Shown: in pieces, positions 23,293-34,602 of the stretch
How the letters are laid out: the number at the start of each line of letters is the position of its first letter
Numbering within the stretch: position 1 is the stretch's first letter
From: Melampsora larici-populina 98AG31
Taxonomy: Eukaryota > Basidiomycota > Pucciniomycetes > Pucciniales > Melampsoraceae
NCBI RefSeq assembly: GCF_000204055.1
Contig: NW_006768785.1
Coordinates: 802,538-866,537, forward strand
Direction: 5' to 3'
Length of the DNA: 64,000 nt
Made by a program: the position numbers and the translations under genes
The notes under the pieces: generated by a model
Seen by the model: only the letters and a program-made list of their open reading frames with translations
Database searches by the model: none
What the model was told of the DNA's origin: nothing

Positions 23293-24073
23293 GGAGTCAA
23301 AAATCTACGAGCAAGACAAGAACTTAAGAATGAACAACAGAAAGTGAAACTCACGGCCATACCTCAATCTCATGCCGGAGATTGTGTTGACTATCCTTTC
23401 AGTGTGATTCAGATTTGCTTTATCAAAGGCATCAAGCATAGACACAATCTTTACCAAACAGAGGGTTCTTTGAGCACAACGGCATCCACCAAGAACGATT
23501 CTCGCTTTTGCTACACAGAGACAATTTTGTGCTTTCTTTCAAAAGTATATTCAGATAGTCGACCTAATGTAAATCATGTCCGATTGATCCATTTTATTTG
23601 GGTCCTTAGTTGGACAGAGAGCCACTCTTGAAGCTCGGCACCAACAAACACCTGAAGTCATACACAAGGATGAATCAAAAGTGAAGGATTATGAACCAAA
23701 GTCTATTGATGAGGGCAAGAGAAGCGATGGAAAGGTGAATAGACCGACAAAACGTGAACATCTGTAGCCTGAGAAAGGATGAAGATTCACGATCGCGAGT
23801 CCTTGTGAATTCACGAGAAGGTCCAAGTAAACCAGAGTCTCTCGCAAGTGTGTCCTCCTTGCTTTGCCGCGCCCTTGAACATACACGATCGTGAAGAACT
23901 TTGTTAAGTTCAAAGACTAAGCAAAGGATCCAGAATTGCGCAGGTGGACCCAAGAACAAAGGTTCCGGATTACAAATTACTTTCTGAGGGAATTGAAAGT
24001 ACTTTCAGGATGTTTCAAAGGGTGGCGTGGCTTGCTCTCGTCGCTGAGAGTATCTCAGGTGGACAGGGTGTTT

Positions 24074-24594
24074 CTTTCAAGAAGTCAAATTAGGACTGTT
24101 TTTAATAAAAAGACAACTTTTATATATGTACCAAAGAGGTTTCCTAGATATTCATTTCTAGGACACCATGTCAAACAAACACACTCTTAAGCATTCCCTG
24201 GTCAGAAATTGAATTTTGCTGGTTTGGTGGAGTATAGTTCATTCTTTCATTTTATCAAAATATACAGAATGTAATTTCTGTCCAGAAATTGCTCAAGTGA
24301 ACGCGCCCTAAGTAACCACACCACAAGATTCATATCAGTTAAGAACCTTTCCAACAAACTTTCAAAGAACCCCCTCTAATCCTACCCTCCAAAAAAACTA
24401 TCCAACTTCATAACCCAATTTAATTTTACAAAACCTGATCAAAAACCTCCTCTCATGACAGTATCAACAAACATAGACTTACAACCCATTCAAATTTTTA
24501 TCCTTGAAAAGAGACAACGCAACTTGTAAAATCCAAAATCACTGAGAACCATCTTAAAAAAGAACTTTTCTAAAATGATCAATTTTCTTCTTTT
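24074..24594. other. Spacer right of the CACTA element
   Basis: No gene is seen. Near 24290-24309 the sequence reads GAACGCGCCCTAA, a terminus-like motif that may be the right end of an older Harbinger-type element whose left part holds the dead transposase at 14187-14850. No matching left end was found. The last part includes the BNA1 3' flank. Confidence 0.35.
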
Positions 24595-26038
24595 TTAACA
24601 ACCAGCAGCAATTTCTCCACACTCTCCACACTTACGTAGTCCTTCATTTTCCATCCATTCCTATGTGCATCAAAATCAGGGAAAGAAAAAAAACAAAATC
24701 CAAAAAGACCCAATGAGTATTCCATAAAAACAATAATAAAATAGAAGGAAGTGATATATATATTTTTGTTAGAAAAAAACCAAGAAAAAAGATCTTACAT
24801 TAATTAATGGTTTAAGTTGAGTACCTAGATCAGTACAATGAAATGAAACTTCTCTAATCATAAACGGTTTGGAATGTTTTTCATGATTTTGACAATACCA
24901 ACGTAAACGATCTACAAACACACACCCAGACACACGCATATAAAAAAAAGTTGACATTAGGTTCAATCCATCAAAAGGATTCATCTAAGATGATAGTCTA
25001 TATGTTTTTCAAGATTTGTAAAGAATCTCATACCAATTGATCCTTCTGGACGTTTACGTTCCATAACCAATCCAATAGTATTCTCAAACCGACAAGGGTT
25101 ATGAGGAGTATTAGCTACTCCCCCAAAAAAAGTTCACCATTCAAGTCAACCCACTCTGTCAAGTAGAAAACCAAATGAATAGAAGAAGTTTACCAGGTAA
25201 TAAAAACATTTCTCCTTCATCAATTTTAATATCTACAAAATTTTCATGACTTATGACTTTTAATAACATCGAACCTTTCACTTGATAAAACCATTCTTCA
25301 GTTTCATTTAAATGATAATCATTTCTAGAATTCGGTCCTCCTACCACCATTGTAATACTAAAGAAAAAAAACCAAACCAAACCAAAAATAATCTTTTTTA
25401 GTAATTGAAAACAATCAAGGGTTTTCTTTCTTGGTCTTTTCGATAATCAATTTGATGATCACTTACAAATCTTTTCCTAAAATTCAAATAATGTAATCCA
25501 AGACGAATTCATCAACGATCTTCTTCTTCTTCTTTCAAATTCAATAATTCAAATTCTATCTTCATCATAAACTTACCATCATAAATACAAAAATTATTAA
25601 CCTATTGAAAATATATACAAATCAAATCAGTTCCTTCACACTTCATTATTATTTTTTTCTTCAAACTTTTAATGATCAATAAGTACCAATCAAAAACTCT
25701 CAAAAGCAATCTAAACTTCAATCTAAATCAAATCAAATAAATCACTCACTGGAGGTTTTAACTTATCACCATTTTCAGCAACCCACTATCGAATCAAAAA
25801 AATCCATACCATTCAAATCATCAATTTAAAATCAAGAATCCTTCATATTTTATAGAAAAAAATATATATATATACTAACTTTGGTGAAATTAATTGGACT
25901 TGGTAAACCTGCTACAATAACAACCAATTCGAATCATAGAAAGTTTAAGATCGAATCAAAGATCAGTTTATAGACTTTCGTACACTTTTCAAAGTTTTAT
26001 AGAATAATATAATCTTATGATGACTTACTAATAGACAT
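24595..26038 (-). CDS. BNA1: 3-hydroxyanthranilate 3,4-dioxygenase (nine exons)
   Basis: Exons 26029-26038, 25880-25911, 25750-25785, 25577-25601, 25467-25476, 25194-25357, 25034-25114, 24799-24911 and 24595-24660 sum to 537 bases, 178 residues, the normal family size. The enzyme opens the ring of 3-hydroxyanthranilate in the kynurenine route from tryptophan to quinolinate and NAD; it is cytosolic and iron-dependent. Family blocks are [13 protein letters not shown] and [13 protein letters not shown] (first iron-binding histidine and glutamate), [36 protein letters not shown] and [15 protein letters not shown]-terminal CGECG gives one half of the usual rubredoxin-like metal site. The other half reads CQNH where many relatives have CxxC. 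Coding exons 1 and 5 are only 10 bases each. Confidence 0.95.
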
Positions 26039-26768
26039 GATTTGGTTCAAATGGTCGGATCTATCAAAACCCTTTAACAAGTCTTGCTGAATGGATTTCT
26101 TTCGTTGGATTGGTTTGATGTCGCGATGGTATGTATCGGGTTTATATTCCAGAGTCGAAAACCAAGGTTATGTAAATTTGAGTGGATATATGCATATGAT
26201 CGGTGTTTGAGATGTGATATGTAGCTAAAGATTAACACTTCCCCTCCCTGCAGTTTGACATTCTTAAACCATTACTTTAGTCTTTCGGACGGATTCGATC
26301 ATTTGGGAAGATCATTTGATTAACCGCTCTCACAATTACACTCCTACAGCTTCTTCATGATTCCTGATTATACTCTTACATGTAGATCAATGACTTCTCA
26401 TCATTTGAAGGCTTCATGTTTTGGGTCAACATGGTCAATCATGAAGACAAGCTCGATGATGATGATGATGATGGAATTCTCACATAGTGTAATCATAAGA
26501 TCGATTAATTTCATACAAATCTCATTATGATTCTCTAATTCTCTGTACTCTTAAATCCATCATCTCTTTTCACTCTATCATACGAGTGAATGTCAACATA
26601 CACAATCATTTCTGTAAACATGATAGATCGGCACAGGGAAAAAAAGTCAAATTGTAAAAGCTCAGATATGTAATCTGTCCAGCGATAGGAACATTTGTTT
26701 TGTTTTTGGTTTATATTCTATCATCAAGATCCCACATACACTAATGATAAATATCATTTCAATCAAAC
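26039..26768. promoter_or_regulatory. BNA1 upstream region / TIF35 3' flank
   Basis: A 730-base spacer between tandem minus-strand genes. It holds a GAT microsatellite at about 26455-26475. No additional coding sequence is seen and no specific promoter element could be assigned. Confidence 0.4.
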
Positions 26769-27988
26769 CTATTTCGATTCTCTTTCTCCACGTGGTAAGC
26801 TCCACATACTAAGAAAAACAGAAATCGAAACATCAGTTATGAAAAAAAAAGAAAATCGAATAAGAACCTAACAAAAACAACCACATACCATCCCAAAATC
26901 AAATGATCATAAGGTAACCCATTAATCTTCTTCATAGCTCGTTCAGCTTCCAAACGATCTTCAAAACTCACAAACGCAAACCCTTTACAAAGTCCAGTTT
27001 CTTGATCTTTCCCAACATAAATTCGTGAAATCTTTCCAAACCTTGCAAAGAGATCCCATAAATCATTCTCTTGTACATCTTCTGATAAATTCGTCACCCG
27101 TAACGTAGGTAAATCATCTCGATTAGGTTTTTGCATCGAATCTCCTCCTCCTCTTTTACCTCCATCCATACGTTGTGAGGGTGGTACGTATTTACCAGTC
27201 GGTCCAGCTCCGGCTCCTGTACCTTGTGCAACTGATGGTGGTGGTCCGTCTTGCGGTTCTTGATCACCTAACATTCACCAAAAGAACGCTAGGCTTTAGA
27301 AAGAAGTTCAAGATGAATCGAAACCGGATCAGATCGCATGACTTACCAGCATCACCACCAAGTACACCACCCAGAGTTTCCTTATAAGGACAACTAGCAG
27401 TAAAATGATCACCTTGACAAAGTCTACAAGTGATCCGTCTTGAAACCCCAGTAACAGCTGCCTTAGTAGGTTCCACCACCGGTTCTTTCACCCCACCCGC
27501 CATCAATTTAATCTTCACCGTTTCACCCAAAGTAGTCGTAGCAAGATCAGGTCCAGGTTTCTTGCCAGCTTCAGCTCCGAATTTAGACCATTGCTTTCGT
27601 GCTGCTACTTCATGTGATACACTGGTGGTCACCAAGGTACGTTTGATTTTTCGAACGATTTTCACTTTCTTGCCTGCGTCATTGAATTTCACTTCAACAA
27701 TTGTTTTGGTACCAGTGACTGGATCGATAGTTTCTGAAATCGGTGGTAGTTCATCTTCATCTGATCAGATATGTAATACGATTGATTCAACTTGATGTTA
27801 GTATGATCAAGCTGTGATGAGGGATAAGGGTGAAGAAAGAGATTCAGCTAACCGAGCTCGTCAGCCCAAGACGTTTTTGCCGCTGGGGCTGATCTGTAAA
27901 ATAAGAAAATCGTTTGTCAGGAATTGAAAATAAAAACAAAGAAATCAAAAGAAACGAACAGTAGAGGTGGTGCTAATGAGCTAGCCAT
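26769..27988 (-). CDS. TIF35: Translation initiation factor eIF3 subunit g (five exons)
   Basis: Exons 27960-27988, 27853-27893, 27347-27760, 26889-27267 and 26769-26808 give 300 residues. The N-terminus AAKTSWADEL, the DPVTGTKTIVE block and a CCHC zinc knuckle (CRLCQGDHFTASC, about residues 135-147) are typical of eIF3g. After a Gly/Pro linker (KYVPPSQR) comes a C-terminal RRM (about 215-292) with LRVTNLSEDV as RNP2 and GFAFVSFE as RNP1. The protein is part of the eIF3 complex and helps scanning and reinitiation on the 40S subunit. The length agrees with fungal orthologues. The final 40-base exon encodes only the last residues after the RRM. Confidence 0.95.
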
Positions 27989-28996
27989 GATCGATCTTTA
28001 ATTTTGTTTAGAAAAGCAAAAGTTCGATTTAGTAAAGCGAGATGAAATCGATTGCTAGTTGAGATGGTTTGTTGAGATGAGATAAGATGATCAAAGTGAT
28101 TGTTGAGACTTTGAAGTATCGATTGAGTGGTGATTGACTATGATGAGGAGAAGCTTCTACAGGTGAATTGAAAAAAACTGGAATTCTTGACATACTTTGA
28201 TTTATCTATAGGCATATCCCTATACCGTGTAGAAAACTGCTTTTTCACAAACCAAAACTCAGTTTGGCTACTTTTAACCTAACTGCATATCATATTCTCT
28301 GTTTCCCAGAGAGCCACTCTTCACAAGATGAAACACAGACACCAAGACCCTCTCATGAAATGTTGAATATTTGTTGAGGTACTACAAAAAATAAGAATCC
28401 TTGTGGAATAGTACTCACTCAGTACCACTTTGTGATTAGCCAAAAGCCTTTACACCCATGATGATCCTATGGTCTAAAAATGTATTGCAACATAAATAAG
28501 ACTCCAAAAGACGGAAACCATCCCTTAGGTTTCCATATTGAAACACCTCCCCAAAAAATCATCTGGTTCTTTATCATCATCAAAAATAAGTTATCTACAT
28601 TCTATTTACACAAATTTTATTTATGTATTTACACACATCTTTTTGGAATTTAACCTTGATGTTTTCTTTTAATCTATAATCTTTCATTCAAAACCGATTT
28701 GAATTCATGGTTTGATTAATTGATTGATTGATTTAAACCCCATGATCAATTATCTTCCAACCTTCCAAAAAATCCAACTTTAACTTCAAAACCCATCCAA
28801 TTTTCCATTCATAATCTACACACACACACCAAAGAAAACCATAAATCCTACAAAAAAATGAAACTTCAACCCTTATCACATCTTGTGTTTTCTCTTCTCA
28901 ATATTTGAATATGATATGATAACGATATGACATGATATATTGTAAATCTTTCCAAATCTTTCTTTTCTTTCTTCTTCCTTTCCTTGTTTCCTTCAT
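27989..28996. other. Spacer between TIF35 start and TGL2 end
   Basis: About 1 kb, A/T-rich, without a supported gene. It contains the TIF35 promoter side (27989 onward) and the TGL2 3' flank. No strong repeat is seen. Confidence 0.5.
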
Positions 28997-30879
28997 TTAA
29001 AACCCATGATTATATAAATTTCTACAAATCGCAATATAAACCATTTCTAAATCGAATTTATTCATTTCATCCAATGATCTCAAATCAAGTTTTGTTCTAG
29101 TTGAAGAGTTCAATTGATGATGATGATGATGAATCGAATTTAAATCTCGATGATGATGATGATGATGAAGTGGTAAAAGATCTAAATCATCTAAAGGAAA
29201 ATGTGAATGAATGGTAGACTTATAATCATTCAAACGACGGTTTCCTTCCACGTTCAAATCTTGATTTTGATTTTCTTGATTTGATTCAGAAGAAGATGAT
29301 AAATTAGGTAATCTTTTAAGGATCCAATTAGCAAATGCATAAATACTTGATTCACTTGATTCTTCATTCAAAAACACTTTTAAATCTCGATGATCCTTTG
29401 ATCTAAGACTGAAATCTTTTTCCATAATCTCTTCTGTCATAGATTTAATTTCACTTAATTTCTTGGCTGCGTCTAAATCTTGATGATGATGATTAGAATT
29501 AGAATTAGAAGAAATCCAAGTTCCAATCAACTTATTGACTTCTAACCAATTCACCTTAGTCTTCTCATCCAAGATCTCATCTTCATTTAACCTCTTCTTT
29601 TTCTTTTTCTTCATCCATCTCTCATTCTCATCTTTTTGATAATCCGTTCCTCCTGTACTACCAAACGCACTACTTCCTCTAATTTCCCAATGATCCGTAT
29701 TCTCAATCACTCCTAAAAACTCTCCCCATCTCGCACTTTCAATGGTCACTAATCCATCATGTCCTTCATCTCCTGCTTGTGATGATGGATGATGTTTTTG
29801 ATATTCATCTAAGATCATCTTAGGTAACCAAAGTGGATGAATCAAATTTAATTTCCGTTTGATCTTGCCTGCAATACTAAAATATTTGACCTTGGGATCA
29901 TTAGGTGTGTTCGGATTAAACTTATGAATCAAAAAATCACTCGATAAATTCGAATAGGCTGGTGAATCTAATAAATTCAATAACAAAACTTTTAATAAAT
30001 TGTTAGGTAAATAGTTAAATGTTTTGGAAATCGTGTTGGTACTCTTGCTTGGGTTTGATGATCGGGTTTGGTTTAAGGATAAGAGTGGTTGTGATAATGA
30101 GAATGGTAAGTTGAGTTTAGAGTTCATCATGATCGATTTGTTAGGTTGATTAAATTGATCATCTGATTCTTGAAATCCTACTCCAATATTAACTCTACAC
30201 CAATCCATGAAAGGTGATCCCCTAAATTGCCAAAAGAAAAGAAATCGAAAACACTTAAATCAATCCTTCATCATCATTCATCTCAAATGTATCAAGAATG
30301 TAAATTGAAACATTAAACTAACCTATGAGGAGTACAAACCGTAGTCAGACTCACTGGATTAAAATGAAGATGAGGATTTAAATGAGAAATCAAATATCTT
30401 GCATCTAATCCACCCATAGAATGACCTAAAAAATTTAAATCGCAATTCTTCATCGATTGATCATTCTTTAACATTTCATTTAAACTCATAGCTCTTTGTT
30501 TGATCGAACCTGTTGAAGGTACATGACCAATGATAACTTTGATACCTAATTTGTTTCGTAAGATTTCTAATAATCTACCCCAATAATGAATTTGAAATCT
30601 AGGAAATGAAGTAGGACCTCGAACTGAGAATCTGTTGTTCCGAATAGAAAAAAACAAAAGATGAGTGAGTTTGATGTTTGATGTAGAATCGAATGAAGAA
30701 GTTTACCCATAGAGACCATGACATAATACGATTGGATAACGAGGTATTCTGATTGGATCGAATAAGACTGGACCTAATCTGATTAATTGATCTAGTTTTG
30801 ATGGATGAGTTTGAGTAGAATTAGATCGATGGTTGAAGATGTTCTTGTTCTTTAATCGATTTCTTGAGAAGTTCATCAT
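28997..30879 (-). CDS. TGL2: TGL2-type mitochondrial lipase, alpha/beta hydrolase (three exons)
   Basis: Exons 30707-30879, 30323-30631 and 28997-30221 give about 568 residues. PIVLCHGLYG supplies the oxyanion-hole HG; VPSTGSIKQRA and GHSMGGLDARYL (nucleophile Ser about 129) and TTVCTPHRGSPFMDW are hallmark blocks of the Tgl2 lipase family. The acid is probably Asp about 316 in GHDGLVTIESARWG, and the histidine is about 338 in NTDHWE. The family hydrolyses acylglycerols; yeast Tgl2 is mitochondrial. This copy is much longer than the 326-residue yeast protein, through low-complexity insertions and a C-terminal half rich in Ser, Asn and His (two HHHHH tracts). The start is the first in-frame ATG; a further 5' exon cannot be excluded. 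Confidence 0.88.
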
Positions 30880-31192
30880 CCGAATTGAGAAATCTTCAAA
30901 ACCAACTGAACCAACACTCAACTTACAAACTTACAATTTACATTTCTCACTCTGAACTCAGTAACATCTCCTAAACAAGTTCACTTGAAAATCATGACTA
31001 CATACAACTATACAAAACTAATCAAGACCTTTTCTTTACAAAACTATCTCAAATCAAAACACGTTTTCTAAACTAAAGAAAACCGATTTCTTTCACATAT
31101 GTAACCCATAAAAACTACAAAGATCAAGCACAATCAAAGAAATCATAACCAACAGATGAAAAACAAGAGATGAAAAACAAAAAAGGTGATGT

Positions 31193-32213
31193 TTATAAAT
31201 CATCAACAACAGATAATAATGCATTCCAATCTTGTTGTTTTTCTTTCAATAAAGTCTTTTCATCAGTTTCTTTCATAGAATCATCAAAGGTTTCATTAGA
31301 TTGAATGTTTTGAATCGGATCATCAAATGAACCAGAATGATTTTTCAAACCAATTAAATCATTCTTAAGATCTTCACAAGTCCTAAGAAGAAGAAAACCA
31401 AAATCAAAAATTCAAGAAATCCCCCCAAAACAAAAACGTCAAACAGAAAAAGAAAATCAAAAAATCCCTTAAACTTACTTCAAAACCAATCTAGCTTTTT
31501 CTCTTTTCTCCTTTGCTTGTTCTTTCATCATTAACTTTAAAGTTTCACGTGCTTGTCTAGGTCTAAGTTCATTACACAATCCATGCATATTAAATGAAGT
31601 TAATTCGATATGAGAGATGATTTGATCGGTATTTGAAACTTGATTTGAATGATTCGAAAGTGATGGAGGTCCTTGATGTCCTAATTGATTTAAAAGTTTC
31701 AAGTATGAATAAATCAACGTATTCAAAAGTGCTTGTAAGGCATCTTTACGTTCTATGAATACATACATCAAAACAAAAAACTAAAATCGATCAGAATTCC
31801 AAAGTCATCAGATCATCAAGAAAATTCAATCACTTACCCATCTTTTCTTCATATAACTTTGGCATACCTTCTAACATAGCTCTAGAAGATTTACCAGGCC
31901 AAGGTTCCCAATCACCAAACGAACTCCAACCGCCTCTTTCTTTAATCAAATCTAAATTAGGTGGTTCCAATAACGTTCTTAAATCGATTTCATTAATTCT
32001 TTCAATTTCTTCTTCATCTATCTCTTCTATATCTTTTAAATCTTTTAAACTTTCTTTAATTAATCTTTTTTGTAAATCTGAATCAAATTGTAATTCATTT
32101 GGTTTGGTTTTTGATTGAATCGATTTGGCTATCGTTAAGTTCGGTTTAGTGAATTGTAAATATCTTGTAGGTGGTGCTGGAAAGAAAGATGAATTGGTTT
32201 CAGTTGTTTCCAT
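31193..32213 (-). CDS. MED7: Mediator complex subunit 7 (three exons)
   Basis: Exons 31838-32213, 31479-31752 and 31193-31382 give 279 residues. The opening FFPAPPTRYLQFT is the Med7 PPPP-Y-F motif, followed by LLEPPNLDLI and the FGDWEPWPG region. The helical C-terminal half has ALLNTLIYSYLKLLNQL and the strongly conserved NELRPRQARETLKLMM block that pairs with Med21 in the Mediator middle module. The protein links transcription factors to RNA polymerase II in the nucleus. The acidic last exon (DDSMKETDEKT) is less conserved. The first in-frame ATG (32213) gives the family-like N-terminus. Confidence 0.95.
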
Positions 32214-32381
32214 GATTCTTGTATCGTTTTGTTCCAAGTGTCGGTTTACTCTACAAACTTTTGGGAATTCGAAGTTTTAAAATTTATGGCGAGAATCTTC
32301 CAGAATTTAAAAAGCACATTACTGATTATTCTCTGATGTAGAAAGGCGGTCTGATACTGTATTTCGGACTTCTTCTACATG

Positions 32382-32453
32382 TCTTTGTTAGTATAGTGGT
32401 CAGTACTCCCGCTTGTCACGCGGGCAACCGGGGTTCGAGTCCCCGACAGAGAG
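32382..32453 (+). tRNA. tRNA-Asp (GUC anticodon)
   Basis: A 72-base intronless cloverleaf. The acceptor stem TCTTTGT pairs with ACAGAGA (one G-U), the discriminator base is G, the D arm contains TAGTATAGTGGTCAG (A box), the anticodon stem CCCGC/GCGGG encloses loop TTGTCAC with anticodon GTC, and the T arm contains GGTTCGAGTCC (B box). A run of seven T follows at 32456-32462. It is transcribed away from MED7. Confidence 0.97.
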
Positions 32454-32455
32454 AC

Positions 32456-32462
32456 TTTTTTT
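32456..32462 (+). terminator. RNA polymerase III terminator
   Basis: Seven consecutive T, three bases after the tRNA-Asp discriminator base. Confidence 0.85.
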
Positions 32463-32964
32463 CATGTGCTGCTCGACACAGGACCTCCCATGACACAGAC
32501 TTTCAATCTACTAGTTTTAGACTTTTTTGATCTTACTGTTGACAATAACCAAATGCATCCATGTATCCATACTATCCGTAATATTTCCCATTAGAAGATA
32601 ATTCAAAGAGAATGGATTGACATAATACAATAACTTGATTCATTCAAGACCATCAAAGATTGATTGTTGAATAATCTTAAAAAAAGAAAAGATCACCAAG
32701 AAGAAATTCTTGTTGAATCCCAACTGATTTCTCACTTTCACAACATTTCCATTCATGCTTTTTTTCCTAATTTTTAATCTTAAATGAATCCAATAACTCA
32801 AATGCTTCAAATGCAAATGGATTTTAGAATGCAAAGGGGATTTACAACATAAACAAAAAAAACCAAAACCCAAAACACATTCTGATTGAATTAAACAAAA
32901 CCAAAAAGTTGATGATAAGATAAAAAAATGCTCATGAATTGAGATATATAAAAATTGTATGAAA
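32463..32964. other. Spacer downstream of tRNA-Asp
   Basis: About 500 bases, with no gene seen. The right half is the 3' flank of the copper-fist gene ending at 32965. Confidence 0.5.
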
Positions 32965-34602
32965 TTAAGAAGGGATACTTAATCCGATTCCAAATTCATC
33001 ATAATTATATATCCCAACATTAGATGAATTTCCATTCCCTGTTCCTCCTCCAACACCACCACCACCACCAGCTCCTCCACGTCCTGCTCCTCCACAACAT
33101 CCACCTCCATTAGAAGGAGGATGATAAGGATTAGAAGTCGGATTGAATCCTAATGTTTGACTCATACTTGGTAATTGAACTGGTGCGATCGGAGGAAAAG
33201 GAGATGAGATTGGACTCAAGTTTAAGAGTTCGTTGATCGTAGGTAAATCAAGTCCAGCAAGACATCCTTCTGCTCGTTTCATACTTGTAGGACATGCTGG
33301 TGTTAGTGATAAACTTGAAGGGTGATTCATAAACTTTAATCCCAAGGGATCATGTAGTACACATCCTGAAAGAAGAACCATCATATATAAGTGATCAGTC
33401 TTCATCGAGAAAAGGCGACCTGAGTACTCACCTGGACAAGGACAATGAATCCCACAAAAGCATAGCGCAGTACCAGCAGTTTGAGGAGCAAAGAGTGCTT
33501 CAGATGCAATATTCTTTTCAGTATAAGATTCATTTGCCATTTGATCCAATGTGAAATTTGAAGTAGAAGTAGATGGTATAGGTTCATTGGTTGAATATGA
33601 AAAAGCTGCATTCAAAACAGGACTTGGATGACTCCGAGGTGGATATGGATGAAACCCATTAGGTTGAGTCGCTCTTGATGATGAAGGATGAGGATCTGAA
33701 GGCTGGGCACGTTTAGCCCCACAACAACTAGGAATAGCGGGTGGTGAAGGAGATGATGATGAGAACGGCTGAGGGTTTGCATTAGCAGCTTCGGAGAGAA
33801 TTTCGTGGGGAATGCTAGGAGGGCTATGACGTCGTGGAGGCAATACCGGTGGTTGAGCTGAAGGAGGTGTCTTCTGTTTTGATCTGAGTTGGGCAGCTCG
33901 AGTGCCAGTAGAAGGATGTGCAGGTGCAGAGCAACAGCATTGGCCACCGGATGAACATGAACAAGGGTTCGTAGGTTGTGTGACTGTATGTACATTCATG
34001 ATGAATCAGTATCTGACGGACAGTTGATGAAAGAGCTAGGAAAATTCAACAGGAGGTCAAATAAAGAACTAGGACTCCGAAAGAAAACGGACCAGAACTC
34101 GGTTCGTCCAACGATGGATTCGGTGATAATGCAAGAGGACCGTTCAATCCATTAGGTAGGACAGCGAGGTTGCGAGCTATTCAAAGGAATCTCAACCGAT
34201 CAGTCAAAAGAACTCGATAAAAAAAGTCAAGATGACAGTACTGACGTTGCTTCAATGGTTTATTACCACATACACATTTAGAATGAACCTTACTGATCCG
34301 CCTCAATTCACGGCAATGTGCACATTGGGTTGGTGGACGACCTAATATCGAAACAAGAAAGTGAGTCAACCAATGAGTTTGAATGTGCTTCTAGGGAGAA
34401 TATATGCGATACCTTTTTTTCCAATCTCAACTAACGTCCGATCGGTATGAGCACAACTACTCGACCTGTGACCTTTGACACAAGCTGCGCATGCAAATTT
34501 TTTACCTATGGACATATGAGGTTTGATGAGATTTGAGTTAGCTTGATGAAAATGAAAAACTAGATTGAGATTGAAAAGAAACTGACCATCGATTAAGACC
34601 AT
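32965..34602 (-). CDS. Copper-fist transcription factor (six exons)
   Basis: Exons 34587-34602, 34413-34505, 34246-34341, 34093-34176, 33432-33983 and 32965-33365 give 413 residues. The N-terminal copper-fist (about 1-65) has CAACVKGHRSSSCAH zinc ligands with the minor-groove KGHRSS, a GRPPTQC hook-like segment, CAHCRELRR and a KCVCG pair. Two further cysteine arrays follow: CSCSSGGQCCCSAPAH and CFCGIHCPCPGCVLH. The second fits the C-x-C-x3-C-x-C-x2-C-x2-H copper-binding repeat of Mac1, Cuf1 and GRISEA, and only appears once the 66-base intron at 33366-33431 is removed. Such factors sense copper in the nucleus and control copper or iron uptake or detoxification. Which of these applies cannot be told from sequence. 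The C-terminus is Gly/Cys-rich. Confidence 0.92.

Larger units (their letters stand above)
15129..24070. mobile_element. Complete CACTA (En/Spm, CMC) DNA transposon
   Basis: The two ends are inverted repeats of about 40 bases, both starting CACCCTGTCCACCTGAG and continuing with a small CTCTCG/CGAGAG palindrome. The element is flanked by TTT on both sides (15126-15128 and 24071-24073), matching the 3-bp duplication of the CMC superfamily. It is 8942 bases long as assembled, including a 393-base run of N. It carries a + strand gene of unknown role (15417-16530), a minus-strand Tnp2-like transposase (17034-20323) and a second minus-strand protein gene (21059-22905), plus subterminal direct repeats at 23078-23292. 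The T-run flank makes the TSD less strong than a mixed-sequence one, but the paired ends are decisive. Confidence 0.92.

Noticed and set aside
24071..24309. A second transposon ending in GAACGCGCCCTAA
   Set aside because: Only one candidate end was seen; no inverted partner was found, so no element is called.
23605..28330. Shared CAGAGAGCCACTCTT at about 23618 and 28306
   Set aside because: A 15-base partly palindromic match without extension on either side; likely chance.
33402..33995. Alternative frames over the copper-fist gene
   Set aside because: They are His/Leu-rich shadows of the real Ser/Pro/Cys-rich frame.
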